DNA of 64,000 nucleotides from Zychaea mexicana (GCF_025766255.1 NW_026516711.1:1-64000), one strand, 5' to 3'. Positions 11,960-22,985 are shown, counted from the stretch's first letter. Translations and numbers: made by a program. Notes: generated by a model from the sequence alone, not told the origin.

Positions 11960-12748
11960 TTACAACTTGGCAGCAGAAGAAGCGGCTGCATCGACAATCT
12001 TTTTGTTTGCTTGCTTTGCTAATGCATTGACACCAAAAAGAGCCGTTGCGATCCACACCTTGACAGTTATACTACCGTTCTTGTTCGAGAACGTGTGTCG
12101 TCCGACATCGACCAACGATTTGTGGCTCGTGAACTGGAACGTACCGAGCGACTTGCGGAAAACCATTGTTCGGCCAGCTCCCTTTCGTCGACCCAAACGA
12201 CCCGAGACCTGATACTTGACACCCTGGATTGCGCTCGTCAACTGACCGTTCGATACTTGAGGCAGCAAATTGTTCCACTGAACAGCAAATGGCATATCGT
12301 GAGGTAATGGTGCCTTCACTAAGGGCACACCCCGCATAAAAGATCGGTTCAACTGAGCCCATGACTTGGAGTTGGCGTTGGCGGTCAAGTATTTAGACAG
12401 AATTTCGGCATTCAAATAAGGATAGTGCAATCGAATAAAGCGCACGTCGACGTATTTGTTGGGGTAAAGACCGCCGATCAATTTTTCCAAGGGTTCAAGC
12501 TTGAATTGCGACAGGTCGCCAAAATTGGGGTCGGCATAGTAGTACATTTGAATAGTGACACGCGAAGGTGAATGTTTGAACTGTGGGGTCGATGTCAGTT
12601 GTTTTTGGAAATAGTGGCGAAGCGCTTCTTTGGCGGCACCGTCCTTTTCCCACATAAAGTTGTTGCGGTTGTTGCGGGAGAAGCAGTATATCGATGTGTC
12701 CCAGTCTTGCTTGCCCTTAAGGCTCAAGGCCTTGATGCTTTTGGACAT
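11960..12748 (-). CDS. Mitochondrial small-subunit ribosomal protein uS3m / Var1-like, nuclear copy
   Basis: A single-exon gene for a basic protein of 262 residues. The C-terminal third carries the S3 signature as found in fungal mitochondrial uS3/Var1: QVSGRLGRRKGAGRTMVFRK, then VDVGRHTFSNKNGSITVKVW. The middle (KYVDVRFIRLHYPYLNAEIL, then LSKYL) fits the Var1/Rps3m pattern. It would sit in the head of the mitochondrial 37S subunit and help assemble it. The open frame runs upstream to 12775 but only through a TTG, so the ATG at 12748 (MSKSIKALSLKGK) is the start; this N-terminus is basic and could be a weak import signal. The gene is read with the standard code, has a normal nuclear setting and is not A/T-rich like mitochondrial VAR1. 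Assignment to the family is good; mitochondrial location is inferred. Confidence 0.78.
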   Translation of the reverse strand: MSKSIKALSLKGKQDWDTSIYCFSRNNRNNFMWEKDGAAKEALRHYFQKQLTSTPQFKHSPSRVTIQMYYYADPNFGDLSQFKLEPLEKLIGGLYPNKYVDVRFIRLHYPYLNAEILSKYLTANANSKSWAQLNRSFMRGVPLVKAPLPHDMPFAVQWNNLLPQVSNGQLTSAIQGVKYQVSGRLGRRKGAGRTMVFRKSLGTFQFTSHKSLVDVGRHTFSNKNGSITVKVWIATALFGVNALAKQANKKIVDAAASSAAKL

Positions 12749-12998
12749 TGTGCTGTGTGATAGGTTGGAAGACAAGTAAAGAAGGTTGTTAAAATTGCTT
12801 TGTCGGTCAGTTAATGTTTATCGAATGTGACGACGAATTTTCTGGTGCCACAAAAATGCAAGGCAACGCAGCAGATACGGTCAGTCTGAATTTAATGGAA
12901 AATTCAAGAGCTTTCTTATTACTGTACACGGATAACTAGTAAGCTTGGTTTTTACTTTGGTATTTGCTAGGCCTTTAGTGACTTTTATATCCTTAGTA

Positions 12999-13020
12999 GG
13001 CCACAGCAAGGCCACAGCAA
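12999..13020 (+). repeat. 11-bp perfect tandem duplication
   Basis: GGCCACAGCAA occurs twice without a gap in the intergenic region upstream of the uS3m-like gene. It may be a simple slippage duplication. Confidence 0.7.
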
Positions 13021-14923
13021 CCCTCGAAGCCAGTCATTATCAATTTGAAGCTCGGTGCGAGGAACCGAGTTGCATCATCAGATTCCGCCAAAGTCAGCGT
13101 ACTACAACTCTGAGACGAGCGTCTCGTCGATCACAAAGATCGAAAAAAATCACAGTCTTAAGAGTACATAGCATCCTTGTTGAAAAGAATGCTCAAGATT
13201 ATGAAGTTTGAGCTTTTTTATGCGGCAAAAGCATTTTGAGAATAGCATTGCCGAGCAGCCTGAGCGACCATAAGAACAGGACGCCTTTAATCGACATATT
13301 CTCTTTGCCTTTCTTTTTTTTCTCTCAATCTGATTAGCACCTAATAGAGCATAGTAATAGGTGTAATAGCCTTCAATTTTCGAATTCATCTCTTGCAAGT
13401 ATCTCTTATCGTTAATAGGAACGAGTGTTAATTGCAACAATGGTCTAGCAAGATATGTATTGTAAAACAGTAGTGCGATTTTATGTTTGTTTGAAGTGCT
13501 ACATATAATAAAAAAAGAGCTTGTTCGATGGGTATATTTACGTAGAAAGTAAAGTTGTCTTCGACTGCTGTGTCAAAACTTTTGGGCAGCTTGCACCTTG
13601 CAAACGTATTTTGAGTAACGTATGCAGCAATCCAGCTTATGTTTGCTTAAGCATCGTGTCGAACACATCTCACGTTTGTTGGTCAGTGCAGTTAGCAAGT
13701 TATCTTTGATGCAACCCTTACGAGATCTACGATGTAATTCCATTTGAAAATCTTAGTAGCCTGTGTGAGAGTACATTTCTCTCTTACTTACTCTTATTAT
13801 GCGTAAACTGGTTTATACACAGCAGTTACAAAAAGGCAAGTAGAAGGAGGAACGGAGACACTTGTCTATCTCCGTTGATATACTACTACCTTTCACTGAT
13901 TACTCCATCTAGTCAATCTATCACTCATTAAGTTATCGTCACTGTCTATCATATGATAATCCTAGTAGAAAAGACATTGTCAAAGCAACACATTCAATGT
14001 TACTTTGAGTCTGAGATTCCAGTCTTTTTCCTTTCTTCGGCTAAGGTACATACATTAAACAACGAGAAGATAAGTCGAGGTCACAGAGCCCAAGTTCCTC
14101 GGTTAACGATATCTGCACAATGGAAACCACCCGGGGATACACCGTCAAATTTTCCAAAAAGCGTAAAATCCTCGTTTAAATCTATGGCCATCGCTCAATG
14201 GAGAAAAAACATTGTTTATGCCGTTCGCTCTCTTTCTCTCTCTCTCTCTGTGAAATATTAAGGTCAATGGCACTTTTTTCTCATGAGAGAAGAATTGTGA
14301 AGAGCATAGCAATTCCCCGGATCTTCTAAAAGCACGTTACACAGATCTAATCCTATCATGAAAATCTACAAGATTGCAAAAAGACCCTTTTGGATTAATT
14401 CAAAACTTTATGGTTAACAATGTCACACACTGCTAGTAGAAGCAATTCTCGGAGGCTCCCAAACACCGTCTCCTGTTTGAACTGTTTCAATTGTATCGTT
14501 GATATAACCTTCCGGCAGCGTTTGGTTTATGATCTTATGTGTTCCTATTTAGCATTGCATTACATGCATATTAGCTGTTCATTTCATAAGAGTAAGATAT
14601 ACTTGAGTAACGAAAGGCAGTCTTTAGCAATTGGTACTACCGAGATCGATTATGCGATTATCCGGTAAAAGAAGATCCTCATTGCTATATGTCTAATACA
14701 TGAAGAGTTAGTTTATTTTGGATTATTTTCTACAATCATGTAACCCACATAATTCTTCCGGATCTATGGAAATCCTAGAAAAACTGTTGTAGTCCTCTAT
14801 TATTATCCGATGTAGAGAAAATCGTCGACTGGATCATGCCATAGACTTTAGGGACATGGTGTAGAAGGAGAATACAAGCATGCTGTTATTCTCACACCAT
14901 CTCAATATCCCGTACGCGCACTA

Positions 14924-14953
14924 CCGTATGGAATGCGACCGTATGTAATGCGA
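14924..14953 (+). promoter_or_regulatory. 15-bp tandem repeat upstream of the GH51 gene
   Basis: Two adjacent copies of CCGTATGNAATGCGA (the N is G, then T) lie 75-104 bp before the start codon and just before a TATA-like box. A third, partial match (CTGTAAAC) follows. A repeated element this close to a TATA box is a plausible activator or repressor site for a sugar-regulated secreted hydrolase, but the role is inferred. Confidence 0.5.
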
Positions 14954-14961
14954 CTGTAAAC

Positions 14962-14968
14962 TATAAAA
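14962..14968 (+). promoter_or_regulatory. TATA-like box of the GH51 gene
   Basis: TATAAAA lies about 60 bp before the ATG at 15028, a normal spacing for a fungal gene with a short leader. Confidence 0.6.
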
Positions 14969-15027
14969 GCAAGTGACAGTAATGTTTTTCATTGAAATTA
15001 TCCATTGCTTTACATACAATTAACGCC

Positions 15028-17736
15028 ATGAAGGTAAGCATTGTCTATTTTTTGTTAGATGTTATGTTGTCAGCGCATGAAAATTTATAACCCTCTTACT
15101 GTGTCATTACTTTTAAACAATTATCACCTTTTTTCTACTTGACAGTTATTTGCTACTAGCATTACTGCTGCAGCTGCAGCATTGATGTTTACATCCACGT
15201 TCTTGGTAAGCCCTTCTGATGCCTTGTCCCTTACGGTTCGCAATGATGTTCCTGGCAATGCCACGTCTCCTATTCATTATGGCTTGATGTACGAAGACAT
15301 CAACAGATGCGGCGACTCAGGTACGACTTTGTTATCCACCTTATTAAGCATAATAGTTAGTGTATTGAGTAACTCTAACTGAAAAACGAGTAATAATAGG
15401 AATCTACGGTCAAATGCTTCGCAATTGGAATTTCCAGGCTGACGACGCAGGTGCCGAGCCCTCTGTCGAATTCTGGAGTGCTGTTGGTGACGGTGCTACC
15501 ATAGAGATTGATGCTGACAATGGTCTTAATGATATCAACAGCAACTCGCTTCGCCTGGAGGTCTCCGAGTCTTCAACAGGTAGAGCCGGTGTTTCCAATG
15601 AAGGATGGTGGGGCGTGCGCGTCCAACCCGGTGAAACCTACCAAGCCTCCTTTTTTGCAAAAGCCGATGGATATACCGGGAACTTGAATGTGACGCTCGA
15701 ATCCACTGATGGAACCGTGCTGGCTTCGGCTTCCACCTCCGAGTCCGTGTCGAACGAGTTCCAGAAGTTTGAAGTTACTCTCGACTCAGCTGACGTCTCT
15801 GATGTGTCTATCGATAACTCGTTTGTCGTGTCGGTGGACTCGGCGCAGGCCGCCGGTGCCTCCATCTATTTCCAAGTCTTCACGCTTTTTGGTGAGACAT
15901 TCGAAGGTCGTGAGAATGGTCTGCGTAAGGACTTGGCAGATTCAATGAAGGCCTTGAATCCAAAGTTTTTCCGGTATGTACATATCACATTATAAGCATA
16001 TTTACCATCAATATTGTATATGAAGATATCAACACGATTTTAATTTTCTTCAAACTATCAGATTCCCTGGTGGAAATAACTTGGAAGGTCAATACATCGA
16101 CCAACGTTGGAAGTGGAACGAGACTGTTGGTAAGGTCTCCTCGTCAGTTTTTTTGTGCTGCTGTATGATTCATACATACTTGGAATAAATTCTAAACTAC
16201 GATAATGGTAATCTATTTCTCTAGGCCCACTGGAGGAGCGCATTGGCCGCATGGGTGACTGGAGTTACTGGAACACCAACGGACAGGGTCTTCTTGATTA
16301 CATGTACATGGTATGCATTTACTACACGATTTTCCCATTTTGCACTAGTAAAATTCTACATACAACGTAGCACTGATCAATTTCTAATCTTTCTATCATT
16401 TTTTTTAATTTTTCTTCTGCAGTGTGAAGACTTTGAAATGGAGCCAATTGTTGATGTTTACGCGGGCTACTCGCTTCAAGGGGATAGTGTTCCCGAAGAT
16501 GAATTAGGTCCATTTGTTCAAGAGGCGTTAAACGAGCTTGAATACTTGACTGGTTCGACGGAAACAACGTATGGTGCCCTCCGTGCCTCGCACGGTCGTG
16601 AAGAGCCATTCCAGGTTAATTACATCCAAATTGGTAATGAAGACTGGTTCAGCGACACTTACGATTATCGCTACCGCGCATACTATGATGCCATCAGCGA
16701 GAAATATCCTGATGCCAAGATCATTGCTACTGCCGATCAAGAATCCAGGTATAAACAGACAGCATAATTAAGCTGACCACCTATTTTTGCTAGAGAATAA
16801 CACGATGAGAATCGTAGCTAAAGAAATCTAACTTAACAACATCGTATTTGATATAGACCATGGGATATCTTTGATGATCATTACTACTACAACATTACAG
16901 AAATGATCGATGTCTTTTCCAAGTATGACAATTACGACAGAAATGGAACATATATTTTCATCGGTGAATATGGTACCCATATTAATGGTTGCTGTGACGG
17001 ATCACCTACCAATTTGGAAGCGGGTATTGGTGATGCCATTTTCCTTACGGGTATGGAACGCAACGCAGATATTGTTATCATGGTTGCTTATGCGCCACTG
17101 CTGAAGCGTGAAGGTCAAGAGCAGTGGAATCCAGGTAAGAAGAGAAATTTGTTTATATTTAAAACAATGCACGCATCACACGGATATATAACCACTTACT
17201 TTTCTTTCAATATCGAAAAGATATGATCCATTTCGATACCGAGAAGGCTTGGTTCACTCCCTCTTACTACGTTTTCCAAGAATGGAGCAAGAGCCGTAAG
17301 TATCTGTCCACATTCTATATCTCTTTTATATAATCAACGTTAGGGTATCTCGAAACACAATCAAGCACAAACTCACCATTTATCTTTATCAACATTAGAC
17401 GCTGATACGATCCTTCAAGTTGACCATACAGATGGTGAGTTTGGCCCCTTGTACTGGGTGGCCGGATCAAACAAGGAAAAGAACCAAGTCTACATCAAGG
17501 TCGCCAACATTGGCGATACCGAGCAAAGCGTCAAAATAAACCTCCAGAGTTTGGCAGTAAACACCGAAGGCACTGCACGTATTATTACCGGAGACAGCCC
17601 TGATCTTGAAAATACCAAGGAGTCGACCGTGGTTAAGACTGAGGAATCTACGTTCACCTTGAACAGCGAGAGCGATTTTGAGTACACATTTGCTGCTTTA
17701 TCAGCTACAGTCCTCATCCTTGATATCCAGCAATAA
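15028..17736 (+). CDS. Secreted alpha-L-arabinofuranosidase, GH51 family
   Basis: GH51 enzymes remove arabinose side chains from arabinan and arabinoxylan by a retaining mechanism. Nine exons close in frame to 641 residues: 15028-15033, 15146-15320, 15400-15973, 16062-16129, 16225-16310, 16423-16748, 16857-17134, 17221-17295, 17399-17736. The first exon is only ATGAAG. The N-terminus ([20 protein letters not shown]) is a signal peptide. The early motif [20 protein letters not shown], a jelly-roll insertion (about residues 70-225) and [20 protein letters not shown] are typical. The acid/base Glu is in QIGNEDW (about residue 376) and the nucleophile Glu in FIGEYG (about 448). The C-terminal beta domain ends [12 protein letters not shown]. 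Several N-x-S/T sites fit secretion. It would serve growth on plant cell-wall material. Confidence 0.93.
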
Positions 17737-18015
17737 CGACTTTTTAAATATAAGGACTTAATTGATTATATACAAGTACCTTCAACCGAAATAAAGAATG
17801 GATAATGAACAATACTACATATTTTAGCATTAATATAGTCAACGTATAGTCAGTATACTGCATACCTATAATTTACTAGTTTTTCTATAGTAAAATATCT
17901 GATCTTTTGCTTGCTATGTCGTTACCGGAGATTCTCGTGTCGCGCTACTACCCAGAATTCTGCAAGAACAGCAGCGAGAGAGAAAAATTGAAACGATCTT
18001 TTTACCTTAAAAACG

Positions 18016-19124
18016 ATGCAATCAATCAACGTTCAATCACCTCAATCACAAAAGAGCAAAGCAAAACCACCTACTTCGTCAAAATGTCAGCTGAAATTTG
18101 ACTATGCACCCAGTGCTGACGGGATCGATTATAATCTACTCGTTCTTTTCCACGGGCTCGGTAATGTCTCGCTTAAAATAATACAATTGCGTTCTCTGTA
18201 ATGAGTTCATAATACTATTCGCGATATTTCTTATGCATCTTGCGTGTTTTAGGCGATTCCAAAGGCCCTTTCTCAAAACTTGCCACCAAACTCAACCTTC
18301 CGCAAACAGCTACTCTCGCCGTTCAGGCTCCAGAACCGGTTCCCTTATTGGAGGGCTGCTACCAGTGGCATCCCAGTTTTGATTTTTTGACAGGCGATCG
18401 TGCGTTTTCTGGATAGAGTTGGATGCTGTAGTATGTCATAACACTGCTAACTTCCCTCCGTATTGGTTCTTTTGTTTAGTACTCACTCCTGCGAACCCAG
18501 AGCGACTTAAAGGATTAACTCGTACACGCAAACTAGTTACAGAACTGCTCGAGCATCTAACAAACGATTGTGGATTCGAAGCGTCTAGAATATTCTTGTT
18601 TGGTTTTTCACAAGGTGGTACGGTTGCATTGGATGTTGCCTTGTCTGGCAGTATCCGAAATTTAGGTGGTGTCGTGAGCATCAGTGGTTATCTCTTGGAG
18701 GAGCAACGATTCGAGAAAAAGATTGGAAATGGCTATGGAGGATATATCTTGGTAACGCAAGGTGAAAAGGATCAAGTGATTGGAAACCGCTCCCAAGCGG
18801 AAAAGAAGGTAAGACTGGAAGCGAAAGAAAGCGGTGGCAAATAAGGTTTCCTTACCTTTAAAGGACTGAAGAGAGAGTGCGAGCTATGCTATTATCTACG
18901 CAGTTGCTTATCATTGACACCATGTAATAATGTAGTTTCAAGAAATCCAACGACTGTGCTCAGCGGATGCACTTACATCTCAAATTTTTATATCCAACAA
19001 AGATCATTCCATGGCAAACTCAGCAGCTGAATGGCGGATCCTCCATACTTTCTTTGCTGAACGTATGCCGCGAAGGAATTTACAATTGGAGAACATGTCA
19101 GATGTGTACCTTGTAAATCCATAA
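18016..19124 (+). CDS. Acyl-protein thioesterase/carboxylesterase-like serine hydrolase
   Basis: Four exons (18016-18160, 18253-18399, 18480-18808, 18936-19124) close in frame to 269 residues. The fold is the phospholipase/carboxylesterase type of alpha/beta hydrolase. There is an early LLVLFHGLGDSKGPF loop for the oxyanion hole, the nucleophile Ser in GFSQGG, the Asp in GEKDQVIG and the His in NKDHSM, all in the right order. Relatives (acyl-protein thioesterases, LYPLA-like esterases, yeast YDL057W-type) cleave small acyl esters or thioesters in the cytosol. There is no signal peptide. The substrate cannot be told from sequence. An upstream ATG at 17907 is in another frame and is not used here. 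Confidence 0.85.
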
Positions 19125-19672
19125 AGTATACTGATTTTTGTGTATAAAATTGAAATGTAAAAGAAAGTATACAATTAGATGAGTCATGTATATGAATGCG
19201 TTAGTTAATACAATGTATTAAGTTTTGTTTTTTTCGTTGAAGAATGCGGGTTCGGCAAAGGTTTTCTATGCTTCAACAATGCCTCATATTATTGATATCT
19301 TGAAATGACGCTGGCAACCGGCAGTTCGCGGGTGCTGCTGTGACATGTGACATTTGTTAACTAGCCCCGTTTTACTTTCCTCAATGTTTGTTTGCAATTT
19401 CGCAAAAAACAGATTTTCAAATTTGGTATAAACTCTCAAAACGAGTATACTCCTACATCGTTATCAAGCATAGCAAAGAAACGTCCCTCTGTCTCTTATC
19501 TATGACATGCATACATAATTGAAGCCGTTGTGTGATTTCACGTAGCGTCTCGGCTTTCCAATGATATTGATAATTGGTGTTTCTTTAGAATTGACAGTGT
19601 GTCCTGGTGTATGTATCTGTCGGGAAAACCATCTAACAAGACCAACAACCCTTTTCGTCAATAATCTCAACG
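19125..19672. other. Intergenic region, no gene seen
   Basis: AT-rich sequence between the esterase gene and the first retroelement fragment. No open frame with protein-like features and no clear promoter were seen. Confidence 0.45.
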
Positions 19673-19940
19673 ATGGCGCCTATAACAGCTAAACGCGACC
19701 CAGTCGGAGGTCGGCTCAGCAAGTTTTTTACACATTGGATACAACTCATTCGTCGACACCACCATCGCACACGGCTACTACAAAAATTCAATTGCACACA
19801 CAACCGCCAATGACAACAACACCAGCGCCCATCCAGCCTTTTGACCCGGAACAGACTCCACTGATAGATCAAGCAATCCAAGACTTATTGTCCAAGCAAG
19901 CAATCGAACCCGTTGGCATTTTACTGTTTATATTTATTTA
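19673..19940 (+). pseudogene. Fragment of a DIRS-like reverse transcriptase, frameshifted
   Basis: Two open pieces in different frames resemble the start of a retroelement polymerase of the DIRS kind. From 19673 comes a peptide with RDPVGGRLSKFFTHWIQ, like the conserved GGRL...F...W start. After a frame change comes PLIDQAIQDLLSKQAIEPV (about 19855-19914), like the I..LL.K.AIE.V motif that opens the reverse-transcriptase palm. The distance between the two (about 40 residues) also fits. The rest of the element, including the catalytic YxDD block, is absent. It is a dead fragment; the class is inferred from these two motifs only. Confidence 0.5.
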
Positions 19941-20110
19941 ATAAATTAAAAACTTAAAAGTAAATTTGATATACCAATTAAATATTTCTGCTAGAAACAT
20001 AAATGTTTCATACAAATTAAACATAAATTATTGATGTATAGCATCTAATAGTTTATATCATAATTAATTTATAAGAGTTAATCCTCAATACTGTATCCCA
20101 AGTCAGGTAA
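19941..20110. other. AT-rich spacer
   Basis: Very AT-rich sequence between two fragments, with no coding signal. Confidence 0.4.
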
Positions 20111-20374
20111 GCAATACATATCACAAATCGTGTCATTACTGAAACTTACATTGACCTGATTTCCTATTATGGGAAAGACGCGAAAGGTAATAGAAGATGC
20201 AACGACACCAGAACTACAACAATTGATGAGGGCACAAAAAATTGGATGCTTCCCCCATCTTTTATACCTACCAAGTCTTCATCATCATCTTCATCAGCAA
20301 AGCCATCCTCCCCATCATCATCCTCAATTCCTCATCATCGAGCAGCAAAAGGTCGAGAACCAAATGATTTATAA
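20111..20374 (+). pseudogene. Orphan open reading frame without a start codon, Ser-rich 3' end
   Basis: An 88-codon frame is open from just after a stop to the TAA at 20372-20374. It has no usable ATG, so start-based ORF calling misses it. The first half looks like real protein (VITETYIDLISYYGKDAKGN, then TKNWMLPPSF); the end is a Ser/Pro-rich tail (KSSSSSSSAKPSSPSSSS) and a basic close. It might be the last exon of a lost gene or the end of a retroelement Gag-like protein, given its neighbours. I do not recognise it. Confidence 0.4.
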
Positions 20375-21548
20375 CACTGCTGAAATATTCAACATGTACA
20401 AATGCTTCTATGTTCCATGCATTATTTTTTCTTCATTGTTTTTTTTGCAATTTTCTCCATTTGTAATTCAATCTCACTGTATTCGTTAAATAATCCTAAT
20501 GTATATATGATACTTGTTCACTCTATGTTTCTATCCCTTTTCCTTGAAGCATTCCTTTTTCTATATAAATACCCAATGATTTTTTCCTTGTATTATTTTA
20601 AGAGGTAACCACATTCTTTTAATCACATCATTCTTATGACCACACCAATTTAAAATAAATCAAAAATAAGAGCATCTATGCATTGTTATGGCTTTTTTTA
20701 AGTCCACGTGGTTGCTTGTTGCTTGACATGTTTTTATATACAGTAAGTCCGTCTCTTATCTGCTGTCTGTTAATACATTTTGTTGGGTTGCATTGTTTTT
20801 TCTAATTTGAATGCTAATATTTTCTCTCTGAGCTAAATTCTATTAATCAGTTATGTTTTTCTTTTTGCAGAAAGCCAAATCTCTAACATCATCATGAAGA
20901 AGCATAAATAAGCCCAGTATCCTCTGATACCAGAGAGATTACTTCATGGTTACTGTAATTGTATACTTGGTACCTGGCACCAATCAATAATTAGGAGCTC
21001 CTCAATCGACAATGCTTAATTGAAAAAAAAAAACCACCAGCTCAGCTTTACTAGTGATGCGTACTCTCAACACGATCGGAATCAGTCCAACTGGCCTATC
21101 TAAAAATGCACTCGCAATTGTATAAACTCAACAAAACAAGTACCACAATACTAAAAGAAAGCACAAAACACATGTATACAAATGATATATGGTGCAAAAG
21201 CAAGGTTCTCTACCAAAGTCATGCGCCACCTGACAAAAATACCCAGCATAAAGGAACGATCAGCAATACTACAGGCAAAATTTCTACGACGAGCTCACTT
21301 TTTACTTAAAGATGCCCTTCTCACCAACATCCTCCCAACCATCACCACAGAACAGTAGGTATACTAACTGGGAAAAACTCTGCCGTACGCCTGTAAGGAA
21401 AACATTAACAACAACACCAGAACTACTTTCAAACCAAGAATAAAAAAACTGTGTAATTACAGGCAGACGATATTCAACAAACAAATTTCTTCGAAAACCA
21501 TTTCTACTTTATTATCAGCATGTAGACCATGCCTCAGCATAGACCTAT
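20375..21548. other. Degraded AT-rich region
   Basis: No intact gene. About 21300-21500 on the + strand reads, with stops, as a degenerate peptide in front of the LINE-type tail described next and may be its upstream part. A small hairpin, CTCTG-ATAC-CAGAG, lies near 20924-20937. The rest is AT-rich without coding features. Confidence 0.4.
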
Positions 21549-21945
21549 AATGTGGATACCAATGACAAGAAAAGAAAAAAGTAGATTCATCCGCTGGCGC
21601 ATAGATTGTTGATTACCAGGTGGCAGACCTATACCATGCAGAACATGTGACTACAGACATTTTACCAAGAACCATGCAATAACGTGTTCTAAGAGCGCAC
21701 ATGACTACGAATAGCACCTCAAACAACAAATGATCCAATATCTTGCATCCTCAACGACTGCCACAATCTAAACCAAATCACCAAAACGCATTGACTACCT
21801 TAGACGAACATGGCCAATAATATGCATAATATCATCAGAACTCGACGCACATCAACACCCCGACACTGGCATGCAACAATACCTACATCGACACAGCACC
21901 TGGTATCACCTTCATCAACTAAATCAGCCTTCCACCTCCCTCTGA
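21549..21945 (+). pseudogene. C-terminal relic of a non-LTR (LINE-type) retroelement protein
   Basis: One frame, interrupted by at least three stops, reads IMWIPMTRKEKSRFIRWR, stop, LPGGRPIPCRTC, HFTKNHAITCSKSAHDYE, stop, and later PKRIDYLRRTWPIICIISSE. The RW..(G)..LPGG..PC..C.....H...C pattern resembles the zinc-knuckle tail after the reverse transcriptase in LINE-like elements of Mucorales as I recall them. The in-frame stops and lack of an upstream polymerase show a dead copy. Assignment rests on the Cys/His pattern and on the RRTWP block that follows; a translated search would settle it. Confidence 0.5.
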
Positions 21946-22099
21946 GTCCGGATAAATATCACTGTGGTACGTAATTAGTCTCTCTCTCTCTTTTATAACA
22001 GTTATATAAATCAATAAACGTAGCAACTAAATTTTAACACTTAATGTGCAACTATAAAAACGGAGAGTACGAAGACACCCTTAATCCTGTTTACTGCTG
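21946..22099. other. Spacer before a broken gene
   Basis: Short stretch with a TC-rich run (TCTCTCTCTC) and AT-rich sequence. No coding signal. Confidence 0.35.
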
Positions 22100-22677
22100 A
22101 CCGATGCCCACGGTTTCCATGTTTTTGGATCAGTAGATCAATCGTACATCACCAAGCATACTACGGATGCACGTATGCGTAGCGCTGTCGGTCTTTATGA
22201 GGATTCTGGCTGGCCCTCCTACGTTGATAACAATGGCGATGGCTTCCTACTGGTATGTATTTAGTATTTCATTTAAACTACGAGTAAACACAAATTTTTT
22301 CTTGATTTTTGAAATTAACACAATTCATGCGATCTCTACATATAAAAAATCGCCCAACATTGTGCTCACTGCCGGTACCAGCAATGGTCCAGATCATTAT
22401 GAGGCATGGAGAATGGTCCATGATGCACCTCGATCTCCAGCTACTGAAAAAGATGGAAGTTACGTTGCTAACCAGGGTGATCCGGCTGGAAGTTATGGAG
22501 GTATATATCAAAGATCCAGTCACTCTTTTTATGATAGTTGAAGTATCCTTGTGTACTCACAACATTCGTCTACTACAAACACATATATAGCCGGTATTGA
22601 ATGGCACGGTAGAAGTTTGCTTGTGACAGACGTCGTGGGATCACATACCGTGACTGACGTCTTCATTTACGCTAATG
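22100..22677 (+). pseudogene. Broken spliced gene of unknown family, 5' and 3' ends missing
   Basis: Three blocks in one reading direction look like exons of a single protein: 22100-22252 (TDAHGFHVFGSVDQSYITKH, then GLYEDSGWPSYVDNNGDGFL), 22347-22500 (KSPNIVLTAGTSNGPDHYEA, then a block ending DPAGSYG) and 22591-22677 (AGIEWHGRSLLVTDVVGSHT, then VFIYANG). Donors GTATGT, GTATAT and GTAAGT are good and the second-to-third join is in phase. The acceptor before block two should be AG but reads AA (CATATAAAAAATCG), and an in-frame stop with no ATG lies just before block one. It therefore seems to be a dying or truncated gene. The peptide looks like an extracellular Gly/Asp-rich protein, but I do not recognise the family. 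Confidence 0.5.
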
Positions 22678-22985
22678 GTAAGTCTTTTTTAGCAGCTACA
22701 ATAATACTAAATTTGACATCAACTAACCTACATCAACTAACCTATAATAGTGTATGTTAATGTCCTGGATATGAGCTTTTCCACAAGACAATTGATAACT
22801 GACAGGTATATTTTGGCTTGACTGAAGAAGCATTGGATATCCAAAGGCCATCTACTGTAAAAAGGAAAAATAGATTAACATATACGTACCAAATTATTAT
22901 GCGGCAGTGATTTAATTTTATTCTGTAATGAAATTGTTTAGCAATTTTTTAAATGGTTGTTTTATGCTTTTTCTTGCGTCGAAAC
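22678..22985. other. AT-rich stretch, no gene seen
   Basis: No continuation exon for the broken gene was found here; the sequence is AT-rich and without coding character. Confidence 0.35.

Larger units (their letters stand above)
12749..15027. other. Intergenic region, no gene seen
   Basis: About 2.3 kb. It holds a perfect 11-bp tandem duplication (GGCCACAGCAA twice, 12999-13020), a CT-rich run at about 14227-14250, and the GH51 promoter at its right end. Open frames up to about 100 codons occur, but none has a recognisable motif. Confidence 0.5.

Noticed and set aside
13097..13116. GAGACG-AG-CGTCTC inverted repeat
   Set aside because: Only six pairs per arm; expected by chance in a sequence this long.
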